Origin: Vanessa cardui
Taxonomy: Eukaryota > Arthropoda > Insecta > Lepidoptera > Nymphalidae
Assembly (NCBI RefSeq): GCF_905220365.1
Contig: NC_061152.1
Location: 1,229,001-1,293,000, forward strand
Direction: 5' to 3'
DNA: 64,000 nucleotides
Shown: positions 43,454-54,801 of the stretch, one piece after another
Numbering within the stretch: position 1 is the first letter of the stretch
Layout: each line of letters begins with the position of its first letter
Position numbers and translations under genes: made by a program
The notes under the pieces: generated by a model
Database searches by the model: none
What the model was told of the DNA's origin: nothing
The model's input: only the letters and a program-made list of their open reading frames with translations

Positions 43454-43974
43454 GTGAGTTCAGCTTTTGTATACCACCTTCCCAGTATGGGAACAGGGGC
43501 AGACCCCTCTTTCCCATTGGGCACTTGCCTTGGGCCCCCCGACCGATGGGGGCCCCAGGCATATAAATAGTGATTGTTGAAAAAATATATAACCTTGTTT
43601 ATCTACGTTATCTATTCTGAAAAAAATGGTGTTCTGTCAAAGTCATATGGGGCCCCATTGACCTAATATGTCCAGGGCCTCGCATAGGTTACCTCGTGTT
43701 AATGTGAAGTTTTATAATCGCTTGTGTAGTTTAGACTGGAAAATGGGACAATCAAAGGAATTAATAAATTTGTCCTTGATTTGACGTTTGGACAGTTTTC
43801 TAGATTTAAAATAATAGTTTTTTTTGAGTAAGTTAAAAGATTCTGTGAATGACAATGTAGGTGCTTATCTTCTTGTTGTGAAATATTCTAGAAGATTCTG
43901 GAAACATTGTAAGTAAAAAAAAGAAATTAAACTAATAAGTTGTCTATTGTAAATAATAATAGCTATCAGCGGTT

Positions 43975-44071
43975 TGGAAAGTAGATTCTACTGAGAGGAT
44001 CCGGCAAGAAGTTCAGTAGTTTACTCTTTTCGACATTTGAAAATACAGTCATGTTAGTTAAATACAATTTT
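43975..44071 (-). repeat. LINE 3' fragment, left part (interrupted)
   Basis: GGTTTGGAAAGTAGATTCTA ... GTCATGTTAGTTAAATACAA matches other LINE tails. It resumes at 45770 with ATATGTATGTAATATATCC, i.e. exactly where the intact tails continue. The 1.70-kb element between is an insertion. Confidence 0.7.
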
Positions 44072-45769
44072 CAACCGACTTCCAAAAGGAGAAGGTTATC
44101 AATTCGTCTGTATTTTTTTATTTTTTTTATGTTTGTTACCTCATAACTTTTCACTGGGTGGACCGATTTTGATAATTTTTTTTTTGTTTGAAAGGTAGTG
44201 CTTCCCGTGGGGTCCCATTTTTTTTTATTTTTTCCGATGATGGTATCCATATGAAAACGACATAAGTCTTAAATTTGCATTATGTATATGCGCGACAAAT
44301 AGGTGAATAACTGAAAATCACGTTAACCAATTTTGATAATTCTTTTTTTATTATAAAATTTATACTTCAAGGGTAATTTGGTGAAAGTTTGGTAAGGTTC
44401 TGAGCACAGGATCCATGACAAAGTAACGGAACGGAAGAGAACGGAACAATTCTGAGGAGCACGTTAGCGATACTCAGTCGAATCTTTTTTTTATAGGTTA
44501 TTTGGATATTTGATTCACCTTCCGTAATGTGGTTATGTTTATGTAATTATCATAGTCGAATATTATAATCAACTAGCTACCCACCCCGGCTTCGCACGGG
44601 TGCAATACTGATACTAAATATACTACAGAATTTGTTTATTTACGATATCACATCGCAAACTTCTAAAATTATCAGTGTTTCTTTACTATATTGTTCATGT
44701 TTTATACACACAAACCTTCCCCTTGAATCACACTATCTTTTAAAAAAAACCGCATCAAAATCCGTTGCGTAGATTTAAAGATATAGGGACAGAGAAAGCG
44801 ACTTTGTTTTATACTATGTAGTGATGGAACTCCTATACGGCTCGCAGTTAGGGTGCGATATGGGGCAGAATTTCTTACTATCTTTAATCAAATTTTGTGT
44901 ATGTGATGTGATGTCATATGATATAGGAAATATAGTTGGTCTTTTTCAAAGCTTTTTTGCTGAGTTCGATTACAGCTCTCTCGAGGGATCCTTGTAGTTT
45001 ACGCCGCGTGACGTATTAAATCCGCGTTTTCGAAAGTCTATTTTTGCTTTATTCGCAAGTTTCCTTTGAAATTGTCCTCGAAGTAGTTTCTGACTCATAT
45101 AAACGGAACGCTTAATCTATCCATATTAAAAAAAATTACTTAGTCAACATCAGCTTCACTTAAAATCAAAAAATAAATAAAAATTTTTACAAAAAGAAAA
45201 ACCGACTTCAAACAAAACACTATTTTAAAACAAATGAATATGCACGAAAAAGTAATAAAAATAATTGCGTATTCAACATATTTTTTAGAGTCTTCCTAAG
45301 TTAAATGAAATGAAAAATATTAGACTACTTAAAAGTCGATTAACGATTATATCATGTAGTTATAATTATTGTTATATTTGGAGTCGGTGTCAGCCAATAA
45401 AACCCTACAGTATATCTATCAAAAAACAATACGAGAATACTTTAACAAATATGTTTTTTACAAATAACCTTTTACACAATAATATACTGGATCAATCAAG
45501 GGGCTCGTATCGCTTCTTTCTTTTGATTGTTGGGGCAAAGGCACCGTGGCTGACACCGGCTCCAAATATACCAATAACTATAACTACATGATATAATCGT
45601 TAATCGACTTTTAAGTAGTCTAATATTTTTCATTTCATTTAACTTAAGAAGACTCTAAAAAATATGTTGAATACGCAATTATTTTTATTACTTTTTCGTG
45701 CATATTCATTTGTTTTAAAATAGTGTTTTGTTTGAAGTCGGTTTTTCTTTTTGTTAAAATTTTTATTTA
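44072..45769 (+). mobile_element. Twin foldback element, copy 1
   Basis: Starts CAACCGACTTCCAAAAGGAG and ends GAAGTCGGTTTTTCTTTTTG plus an A/T-rich tail, so the ends are inverted (AACCGACTTC/GAAGTCGGTT). Blocks in order: a 500-bp 5' region, a copy of the ACCCGCCCCG family (44570-44825), 340 bp, then a large inverted repeat with arms at about 45174-45404 and 45550-45769. The copy at 54802-56499 has the same length and order. No transposase ORF is visible, so it is non-autonomous or of unknown mechanism. Confidence 0.75.
45174..45769. repeat. Large inverted repeat with about 145-bp loop (copy 1)
   Basis: Left arm ...GACTACTTAAAAGTCGATTA... to GGAGTCGGTGTCAGCC; right arm GGCTGACACCGGCTCC ... 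TAATCGACTTTTAAGTAGTC. The loop reads, left to right, CTATCAAAAAACAATACGAG ... GGGGCTCGTATCGCTTC. The loop is in the opposite orientation in copy 2. Confidence 0.85.
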
Positions 45770-46110
45770 TATATGTATGTAATATATCCTGCCTGGAAGT
45801 CAACAGGTATTAAATCCACGCTTTTTTATCATCTACAAAATCTTGTATCGAATAATATGCCTTCTTGACCAATGTATTTTTTGTAAACGATTGGAATTTA
45901 CGAAACGGCAAAGTTAAAAATGTTTGCGGAATTTTATTATAGAAGCGCATACCTTGCCCCAAGAAGGTCTTATTGACTTTGCGGAGTCGCAAACTTGGCG
46001 TTATAAGCTTATCCTAACTCCTAGTGCATATACAATGATTATCACTGATTTTATCAAAGTGATCAATGTTACTATGAATAAACATAATGTTGTTGTAAAT
46101 CTGTACGTAT
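45770..46110 (-). pseudogene. CR1/Jockey-like LINE ORF2 C-terminus, minus
   Basis: Continuation of the fragment at 43975. The minus frame encodes KTFLGQGMRFYNKIPQTFL and AYYSIQDFVDDKKAWI, matching the tail at 8186-8400. Confidence 0.65.
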
Positions 46111-46111
46111 A

Positions 46112-47335
46112 AATTCTATACAATGCATATCTTTTTGACATCGGCAATTTTTTCAAACATTCACACTATTTGATGTTCGCTGACGATAAAAAAGTGTACT
46201 TTAAAATAAGATCATTCAAGGATTACCTTAAATTACAAGATGATTTAAATACCCTGACAAAATACTACGCGAAAAACAGAATTACAGTAAACGTTAAGAA
46301 ATGTCATCATATAACTCTGACTCGTAAAAAAACAAAAATTAATTTCGACTATAAAATCAATGACGCGACCATTGCTAAAAAATCTACCGTTACAGATCTA
46401 GGTATTAAAATTGACACTAAAGTTTCAATGATTGAACATATTGACGCAGTAACAAATAAGGCGTATAAACAACTTGGTTTTATTAAGCGAGCAACGCAAT
46501 CATTTAATAATATTGAATGCATAAAAATACTCTACTCTGCATACGTTCGAAGTATCTTGGAATATGCAAGTAGTATATGGTTACCTCTATATAAAAATCA
46601 TATTCAGAGACTCGAATCTATACAATATAAATTTCTCAAATACTTAGCGTACAAAGATTTTAAAAAATTTGACACTTATGAAGAAGCCTGTATTTATTAT
46701 AAACTAGATTCGCTAGAGCAAAGACGAAACCAAAAGGATATGCTGTTACTACAAGTAATTTTAACTGGTACGATGGATTGTCCCAGTTTGGTGTCAGCAT
46801 TCTCTCTAAATGCCTCCTCATTTAGATCGCGTAACCCCCACCTACTAGTTGTTCCAAAATGTAATACAAATTATGCAAAAAGCTCTATAAGTGTACGTCT
46901 AGCAAGAATATACAACAAATTATTTTCTCATTTAGACCTGTTTCACTTATCCAAAAAACAATTGAAGAATCAAATAACACTATCTTACCGCCAAAAATAG
47001 ACACGCACACACACACACACCCACACGCACACACACACCCGCACGCACACACACACCCGCACGCACACATACACACAGAAAAACACACACGCATGCACAA
47101 TCACACATCCAAATACCCATACACTTGTGAATATTCTCTTGTCACAAACGTCAACAACTTTCTTTAGACCTACTTTCTTTTTGTTATCCACTTTGTTAAA
47201 TATATTTATTATATTAAACATTTTATATTGTAATCTTTGTGGCCATAGTCTTCATGTAATTTAAAAAAACAGTACAAATATAATCTGTATACACTGTTGA
47301 TTACAAATAAATAAATAAATAAATAAATAATAAAA
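46112..47335 (+). pseudogene. 5'-truncated CR1/Jockey-like LINE with RT C-terminal half
   Basis: The frame opens around 46112 with DIGNFFKHSHYLMFADDKKV, i.e. the catalytic FADD box of reverse transcriptase, and stays open for about 276 codons to a stop at 47000 (ITLSYRQK). It includes the thumb-like region (VTDLGIKID, YSAYVRSILEYASSIWLPLY). There is no RNase H. The 3' part has a long CA-rich microsatellite (about 46995-47095) and an (AAAT)n tail (about 47305-47330). Everything upstream of the FADD box (endonuclease, palm, ORF1) is missing, so it is a dead 5'-truncated insertion. Confidence 0.75.
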
Positions 47336-47575
47336 TTGGAGTGTCTGTTTGTAATAAACCTTTATTACTCAATGCATATGTATACAAAGTATACCAAAAT
47401 ATTTTTTTTTTACAATTTTTGTCTGTCTGTTTGCTCCGGCTAATCTTTGGAACGGCTGGACCGATTTTGACGGGACTTTCAATGGCAGATAGCTGATATA
47501 TTAAGGAGTAAGGCTGCATTTTTTTTTTGTTAAATTCAAACGCATACAAGGTCGCGGCACGTCTAGTATATTATA
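47335..47575 (+). repeat. Helitron-like non-autonomous repeat
   Basis: AAAATTGGAGTGTCTGTTTG ... TGGACCGATTTTGACGGGAC ... CGCGGCACGTCTAGT. The same order appears at 61100-61330 and in part at 41560-41700. The terminal CTAGT is compatible with a Helitron 3' end; this is inferred from resemblance. Confidence 0.4.
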
Positions 47576-47591
47576 TATCCTACTTTGTTGA

Positions 47592-47719
47592 AGTGGTCAC
47601 CATCACACATAGACAATGACGCTGTAAGAAATATTAACTATTCCTTACATCGTCAATGCGCCACCAACCTTGGGAGCTAAGATGTTATGTCCCTTGTGCC
47701 TGTAGTTACACTGGCACAA
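47592..47719 (-). repeat. SINE C fragment
   Basis: Plus strand reads GTGGTCACCATCACACATAG ... CCCTTGTGCCTGTAGTTACA. Confidence 0.7.
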
Positions 47720-48141
47720 CCTACCCAGAAATATCGAAAGATTTGACAAACGGTTGATTTACATACGAGAGATAAATCAACCCCTGTTGATAGGGTGTAG
47801 TTATTAATATACATCAAAGGCCAGACAGCAAAAGGGTGGTGGTACAGGTGGGTGGCACAGAGGGTGGATGCTACAAATCTAAAATCAATAAGTGGCTGTT
47901 AGGGGATGCGTTTCATTGTGATATCGTTTATGTAAATTCATATGTTGTACACAGATATGGTATGTTAATTAGTGTTATGTTTTTTACTATATTGTCCATG
48001 TGTTATATACAAAAACCTTGCTCTCGAATCACTCTATCTATTAAAACCGCATCAAAATCCGTTGCGCAGTTCTAAAGATTTAAGCATACAAAGTGATATA
48101 GGGACAGAGAATGCGACTCTTGTTTTATAGTAGTGTTAATT

Positions 48142-48383
48142 AAATAAATAAATAAATAAATATGAGACAACATCACATACATTACTCTGATCCCAATGTA
48201 AGTAGCTGAAGCACTTGTGTTATGGAAATCAGAAGTAACGACGATACCACAAACACCCAGACCCAAGACAACATAGAAAACTAATGGTAATCTACATCGA
48301 CTCGGCCGGGAATCGAACCCGGGACCTCAGAGTGGCGTACCCATGAAAACCGGTGTACACACCACTCGACCGTGGAGGTCGTC
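48142..48383 (-). repeat. tRNA-derived SINE, family A, full length
   Basis: Minus copy with an AAATAAATAAAT tail at 48142 and head GACCTCCACGGTCGAGTGG at 48383. It is preceded at 47965-48135 by a tail of the ACCCGCCCCG family. Confidence 0.8.
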
Positions 48384-48409
48384 AAAATTATAACTATATT
48401 AATATTATA

Positions 48410-49015
48410 TACAACAACAACAGCCTGTAAATTCCCACTGCTGGGCTAAAGGCCTCCTCTCCCTTTTAGAAGTTTTGGAACATATTCCACCACGCTGTTC
48501 CAATGCGGGTTGGTCGCAGAATTTCTATGAAGTTTGTCCCTATGTATGCCTTGTCCCTATGTATGCTTAGATCTTTGAAACTAAAAGAAAGTAGCATGTC
48601 TTTTCTTGGAGTTCAAGTTTGCTTCAAATGTTCATTGGTGCCTCCTCTCCCATTAAGGAGACTTAATGGGAGAGGAGGCCTTAGCCCAGCAGTGGGTAAT
48701 TTCCAGACTGTAACCTATATATCTGAATGAAAAGGTTGGACCGATTTCGATTGTATCTGATATATTTTACGTTACATTACGTTAACGTGTAAATTTCCCA
48801 CTGCTGGGCTAAGGCCTCCTCTCCCTTTTATTGGAAGCATTGGAACACATTTAACCACGGTATTCCATTCCTGGTTCGTGGAATACACATGTGGCAGAAT
48901 TTCGATGAAATGAGTCACAATACTCTCCTTCACCGAGCACGAGATGAATTATGAACATAAATTAAGCACATGTTTATTCAGTGGTGCTTGCTTGGGTTTG
49001 AAGCAATCGTTGGCT
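48410..49015. repeat. Cluster of three SINE B pieces
   Basis: A minus copy at 48410-48535, a short plus piece at about 48640-48712 (GGGAGAGGAGGCCTTAGCCC) and a minus copy at about 48787-49015. All are truncated. Confidence 0.65.
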
Positions 49016-49077
49016 GAATTATTGCAGTTTGAAAATATTGCACTAATATATTATTCGACCAATAGTATGTACACTGG

Positions 49078-49284
49078 CAGTGACGTAAATAGGGCGGTGC
49101 CTAGGCACAGGGCGTAGACTCTCGGGGGCGCAAGAATAGACTGGGCAGGACTATTGTTATTTAGTTTTGCTCTTGTTAAGATTCCGCTGAGCCCCTAATA
49201 CTCGATTCCAATACAAACGTACTCACATGCTAGTATCATTAAAAACATACATCGCGCTCATATTTTTGGCAGCGCACGCACACA

Positions 49285-49324
<40 letters not shown>

Positions 49325-49483
49325 TGCATTTAGTGTTTGTCGTTAATGGGCAACGCATTTGCAGTAGTAAACCTGCGTTTAAGTTTTAGTGAGTGAGACG
49401 ATAAAATAGGCAAAGGGTCTGCTTAAATAGGGCGCAGTTATAGAAGCTCGCACAGGGCGCTGAAAAGGCTATTTACGGCACTG
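49078..49483. mobile_element. hAT-like MITE with (ACGC)n, inserted in a SINE A
   Basis: The ends CAGTGACGTAAATAG and (reverse complement) CAGTGCCGTAAATAG are the TIRs. The flanks TACACTGG and TACACCGG match at seven of eight bases. TACACCGG is an internal word of SINE A, and SINE A sequence continues after the element, so it landed in a SINE head. An (ACGC)n tract occupies about 49264-49326. Confidence 0.75.
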
Positions 49484-49683
49484 TACACCGGTTCTCATGG
49501 GTACGCCACTCTGAGGTCCCGGGTTCGATTGCTGTGTCGATGTAGATTATCATTAGTTGTCTATGTCGTCTCGGGTCTGGGTGTTTGTACCGTCGTTACT
49601 TCTGATTTCCCATAACACAAGTGCTTTAGCTACTCACATTGGGATCAGAGTAACGTATGTGATGTTGTCTCATATTTATTTAA
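49484..49683 (+). repeat. SINE family A, right part
   Basis: GTTCTCATGGGTACGCCACT ... TGATGTTGTCTCATATTTAT; the head is displaced by the MITE at 49078. Confidence 0.75.
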
Positions 49684-49725
49684 TTCAAATACGAATGAAA
49701 TATTCATTAAATGATAGCATTTAAA

Positions 49726-49946
49726 TATGAGACAACATCATGTACATTACTCTGATCCCAATGTAAGTAGCTGAAGCACTTGTGTTGTGGAAGATCAGAA
49801 GTAACGACGGTACCACAAACACCCAGACCCAAGACAACATAGAAAACTAATGGTAATCTACATCGACTCGGCCGGGAATCGAACCCGGGACCTCAGAGTG
49901 GCGTACCCATGAAAACCGGTGTACACACTCAACCACGGAGGTCGTC
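49726..49946 (-). repeat. tRNA-derived SINE, family A, full length
   Basis: Minus copy facing the one at 49484-49683 across about 43 bp. Head GACCTCCGTGGTTGAGTGT at 49946; B-box intact. Confidence 0.8.
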
Positions 49947-50247
49947 AGTCGTCGTCGTCAGTATCTGTCGGGTCAGTTTAAACTAGCTCTTAGTTAGACA
50001 TGGAATAATTCTAGAATTTCATACATCAATAGAACTCCCACCGTGTTCCCGGTAAAGTTCAACCCTCGTCCCCCACACACGAATCGATATAGGTTGCCTA
50101 GGATTCCTGTCATGAGCACTGGAGTCCTTTATTATTGATTTAGTACATCGAATCGCCGCTTGGCGAGATTTACCGTTCGCCCTCATTCATCATCCAGACG
50201 TCGAGGGCACACGTCGTGTTTGTTGCCGGAGACTCGCTGAATCAACT

Positions 50248-50281
50248 ATGGCTAAGTGTACGCGAACTGTCGGCTTCGATG
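50248..50281 (+). CDS. Possible short first coding exon of an unknown transcript
   Basis: ATG at 50248 encodes MAKCTRTVGFD and meets a perfect donor, GATG|GTAAGT (phase 1). The 200 bp upstream are GC-rich, repeat-free and promoter-like (GTCGAGGGCACACGTCGTG). The phase does not fit the next RRM-gene exon (which needs phase 2), so if real it belongs to a nested or separate gene, or joins through an unseen exon. I do not recognise the peptide. Confidence 0.3.
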
Positions 50282-50328
50282 GTAAGTTTTATTTACCGTT
50301 TCGAATATGTCGTTTGACAGATATCGAT

Positions 50329-50962
50329 CGTGTTTTTTTTATCTGTGGTAATGTTTTAATGGATTACAGATATGATATGATTGAAATTTTTATTTGTTTT
50401 TTTTTTTTAAGTTGCTTTGTGCAAGCGTTGTGTGTAGGACAGGCTTTGGGCAATTTCCCGGGTCGATCTGACTCCACCCTAATCTGACCCTGCGTGGGAG
50501 ATCGTATTAAATAGTACTTACATTATTATTATTTCCGTCGTGTTTTTTTTATCTGTGGTAATGTTTTAATGGATTACAGATTATTTGCGTTTTTTTTTTG
50601 TTATTCAAATTTGGAACGATTGAAATTTTTATTTAGATTTTTTTATTTGTTTTTTTTTTTTTAAGTTACGTTGCGCAAGCGTTTTGTGTAGGGCAGGCTT
50701 TGGGCAATTGCACGGGTCGAGCTGACTCCCCTAATCAGACCCTACGTTTGACTTTCTTATCTGTGCTAATTTTCAAAATTATTACAGATATGATTTGCAG
50801 TTTTTTTTTTAATTTAAATTTGGATTGATTCAATAATTTTTTTGTATCGCGTTGCGCAAGCGTTTTGAGTAGGCTTTGAACAATTGCCCGGCTCGATCTG
50901 ACTCCACCCTAATCTGACCCTAGATGGGAGATGGTATTAAATGTTACTTAGATTATTATTAT
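50329..50962 (+). repeat. Degenerate tandem triplication, about 210-bp unit
   Basis: Three successive units share TTATCTGTGGTAATGTTTTA, GCGCAAGCGTTTTG(T/A)GTAG, GGCTTTGGGCAATT and GATCTGACTCCACCCTAATC in the same order, starting near 50329, 50539 and 50751. A fourth partial trace (CGCAAGCGCGAGGCCTTG) is at about 51030. Confidence 0.75.
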
Positions 50963-51059
50963 TATTTACAATTTTGCAGTATGCGTTTTGATTGATTTTT
51001 CTATTGTTTTTTGTACGTGTATGCTATGCGCAAGCGCGAGGCCTTGTAGCCCGGGGCGT

Positions 51060-53680
51060 GTTCCTGGGAGAAGCTCCGCCCTATAAATGATAGCAATATA
51101 AACAGGCCATCATATAAATAGTGGCGGTTTTACAAATTTGCCTCTAGTAGGCTATTAAAGTTTTGCCGCCCCTACTGACTTTTGAAATTCATATTAATTA
51201 CATTTATTCTGAAATTGCAACATTTATGATTTGTGTTCTATCGTCCTCATTACATCGGCTTTTTCCCGTTATTAGTATGATTATGAACTAGGTGATATTT
51301 CTGTCAGTTACTAGATTATTTTTCTCAACCCGCTATGTAGTGACGAGTACATGGATTATGGACGTAATGTGTTTACATATAGTTATAAGTTTTTTTTTAA
51401 TTCGGACTAAATCTGCCGCCCTAGGCTCCAGTCTACTTAGCCTATTGGTAAATTCGCCATTGCATATAAACCTATTGTATATGAGTTATTCTTGGTTCAT
51501 TATTATTATTATGTATCAACTCCCCCAATAATCATTATTTTTAAGTGGCAACAAATTATACGATTTGTTGCTTGGGTTTAAGGGTGTCTTATAGTTTATA
51601 AAGATCTTAAATGTCAAGATGGTGGAATTATAAACGGTTCATGATTTACGTTTTTAAATTGTCTAAGCACAAGGGTTACCATTGACCGTCTGTCAGAATA
51701 GGTCATATTACTAAAAATTAGTGTTGCCATCATTTAAAAACGAAAAATTGTAGTACAGTAGTTTCCGATGTAATTAAGGTAATATCATGATGTGTTTTTT
51801 ATTAATTGTTTTATGATTAAATAAAGTAATATATCGAAGCGTTCTAAAGCCTGATGTGTAGGCGTTGGGTGTGCGTTTCTATGTAGATATGCCACCATTT
51901 TGTTGCACAGTTGATATTATGTAGTTGACCAAAATGGCGGACGAATTGAAGTGTTAGTAAGGTTCTGATTTTTTTGCGACTCATTATTGATGCTAGTTGT
52001 GGATTTCTAGAATGGTACTAATGTTGCCATTTTATAATACTGAAATATATTCATAAACTATGAGAATCGTGTTTCTAGAAAATGTCTTCAAGTTGCGCGG
52101 GCGTATTCGAGTCGTGGGGCGTAGTGCGCATGCGCCCGCTGTGCACAAGTGCCGCCATTTTGTTTCAGGATTATTCTCGGTTTTCAAGTGTGTCCGTTGC
52201 GCAGGCGTCAGCCACGCGATTCTCGAAACTTTATATTCGTCGCCATTTTGTTAATAATTGTCTTACCATATAAAAAAATATTAAATTACTAGTACAATAA
52301 TATGTGCAAAGTACTAGCAATCTTTAAGCGTATAATCTTCGTAAATTGTCAAAAGACTTTTGAATAGAAAACTTGATTGAAATATTCCTCCATAACATTT
52401 CATTTGTCAAATTAATTTGTGAACTGTCTATATTTATTATTATTATTTATTATTATTAAGATACACCATCGACTTATCATAATAACGAACACAATATTAT
52501 AATGTATTAAATATACAATCCAGTATGATTTGCCTTTACAGGTGTATACAACATTGTTGGCATTTGTTTGTGTGCGATTACATGATGCTATTAAAGTATC
52601 AACTAAATAGTATAAAACTAAAACAAAATAAAAATAAAAGCTAGGTGTAAATAAAGTTAATAATTAAACTAATAACAATATTAATCCACTTTATCTAGGT
52701 GAGATAGAGAAGTAAAGTGCAACAAATAATTATTAACTATTACTAAAATCATATTTCGTCACAAATAACATCTAAACACTTTCCAACAAATTTGGCACAA
52801 TCTTGAGGGTGAAAGATATCGATATCACCCTTAGATGAAAATTCGTTATATGTTGCCATGAGTCTGTTCAAAGGATGTATGTTGTGCTTTACAAGCTTCT
52901 ATTTATTTTGAAAAATGTGTATGAACGCGTGTAGTCTTCTTAGTCTAGAAGCAAATGTCTTGAAATTATGTATACACGTTCAGTTTTAATGACAAATATG
53001 TGATGTCGTTCTAAATCCAACATGGCGGCATACCCAATATGGCGGACCAAGTATTTTTAATGTTCTATTTCAATATGATTATCAAAGACTTACTAAGTCC
53101 AAAATAACTGTGACCTAACTCTTAATTCAATATGGCGGACTCATCAAGCTTGCAAATCAATTTTGATCAGATATCTTTAAACGATTTTGCTTGAAATTTT
53201 TGTATATAATTGTTCTTAAAAAGTTGAAAGTACAGTGTTGCTAGTAGACAAAATTAAAGCCGTATACTCAATCGCTCAGCTCATCAGAAAAGCTAAAGCA
53301 ATTTGAAATCAGCGTATTTTGATAATTTACTAAATTGTATCATATTAAAATATATCAATAATAAATAAAGTATTGTTATTAATAATATTACAGTTTAAAA
53401 TTATTAAATTGTCGTTTTCCAATTTTTTGAAAAACATCATAGACAACAAATGTCAAATAAAAAAGTGCATCTCGTATTCTTTTATTTAAAAATACTTTTT
53501 AATTACTCTATGGTAAATTTCTATACTAAATGTCGTCTTCAATTTACAGTCTTTGACTTACATTTGATTTTGGAACGTGATTTAACAACTTTTTAAATTA
53601 ATATCCAATGCGTTAAAAATTTGATACAAATCTTTAAAATCAATGATATTCTAATAAACTTTACTAGAACATCATTGTTT
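51060..53680. other. Long-intron segment with GC-rich and ATGGCGG-rich patches
   Basis: No exon is identified. 52090-52250 is a GC-rich island with TGCGCATGCGCCCGC. ATGGCGG or its reverse occurs at 51933, 52152, 53022, 53038 and 53132, plus GTCGCCATTTTG at 52239. The rest is AT-rich unique-looking sequence. Confidence 0.45.
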
Positions 53681-53689
53681 AAAAATCAA

Positions 53690-54030
53690 AATAAACTTTA
53701 TTCAAGTGGGCCTTTACAAGCACTTTTGAATCGTCATTTAACAATTAAGTGAAGCTACCACCGGTTCGGAAAGTAGATTCCACCGAGAAGAACCGCCAAG
53801 AAACTCAGTAGTTACTCTTTTTCAACATTTAAAAAATACAAAGTCATGTTAGTTAAATACAGTTATTTAAATAAATATATCCTGATTTGAACTCAACAGG
53901 TATTAACTCCACGCTTTTTTATCATCTACAAAATCTTGTATCGAATAATATGCCTTTTTTACCAATGTATTTTTATAAACGATTGGAATTTAGGAAACGG
54001 CAAACTTAAAAATGTTTGCGGAATTATTGA
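53690..54030 (-). repeat. LINE 3' end fragment (CR1/Jockey-like)
   Basis: The best-preserved tail of this family: AAAATCAAAATAAACTTTAT, AAGTGAAGCTACCACCGGTT, TCATCTACAAAATCTTGTAT, then the codons of the ORF2 end read on the minus strand. Confidence 0.65.
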
Positions 54031-54224
54031 TTTATTGACTAGATGTAGATTTACATAATGTAATAAATCCAATAAACATTAAGTAATAAATCCCCAATTT
54101 AATTGTGGGGATTTATTACTTAATGTTGGCATCATTTTATAATATAAATACAATAGGTATCTTGGATTTAACCCTTTACGAACTTTCAAATCTCAGTATG
54201 TTATAGTCAGCGTTGTATTGGGTC

Positions 54225-54602
54225 ACGTGGGGTAGCTATCATAGGGCCAGGTGGTGTAGTGCACCGGGGCCCCGGAGTTCAGGGGGCCTTCCAATACTAA
54301 ACCTTTAGCTTTTGAAGCTAAAAAAACACGACCCTGCACACTAGATTTCTTATTTGGTATCTATAATTTTAAAGTGTTATTTTATTAGTTAAAGAGGCGA
54401 GGGCCTGATTGTTTTTCTATGCACCGGGGCCCTTCCTCATCTAGCTACGCCACTGATTGGTTCTTAATGTTGATAGGTACCTAATTAAAAAAATGATGAT
54501 TACGTATAAAATATATTTGTAATTGAAATATTTTTTTCCTCATATCTTAAAGACTTAATAATTAAGTTAAGTAAAATGTTTATTAGGTTTACGATTTCTA
54601 TT
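54225..54602 (+). repeat. Repeat shared with 60484-60844
   Basis: GTAGCTATCATAGGGCCAGG ... TATGCACCGGGGCCCTTCCT ... CTAGCTACGCCACTGATTGG ... TTAAGTTAAGTAAAATGTTT. In the 60484 copy the left end reads CAGTGGCGTAGCTATC, making TIRs with CTAGCTACGCCACTG, so the core is a hAT-like MITE and the extra 130 bp is shared flank. Confidence 0.6.
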
Positions 54603-54801
54603 TTTATCAATACATTCTAAAGTAATAAATTTTATTTATTTAGGTTTATTTTCAATAGATTCAAAAGGTCGAATATTTTTGTGGAAATAACTAACTTATA
54701 TTTGGCTCCGTACAATGATGTTGTAGTAAACAGATATGTTATTAACGCGCAAAAATTGAAGACTAGAAAACGTCCTAATTGGGACGTTTGTCTGTAGTTG
54801 T

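Noticed and set aside
46170..47000. 276-codon frame as a host gene
   Set aside because: It opens at the FADD box of a reverse transcriptase and lacks everything upstream, so it is a truncated LINE.
46885..47221. Cys/Val-rich minus ORFs
   Set aside because: They are translations of the CA microsatellite in the LINE 3' UTR.
50329..50962. Possible CRISPR-like or satellite array
   Set aside because: There are only three diverged units without distinct spacers, and the genome is eukaryotic; it is a local tandem triplication.
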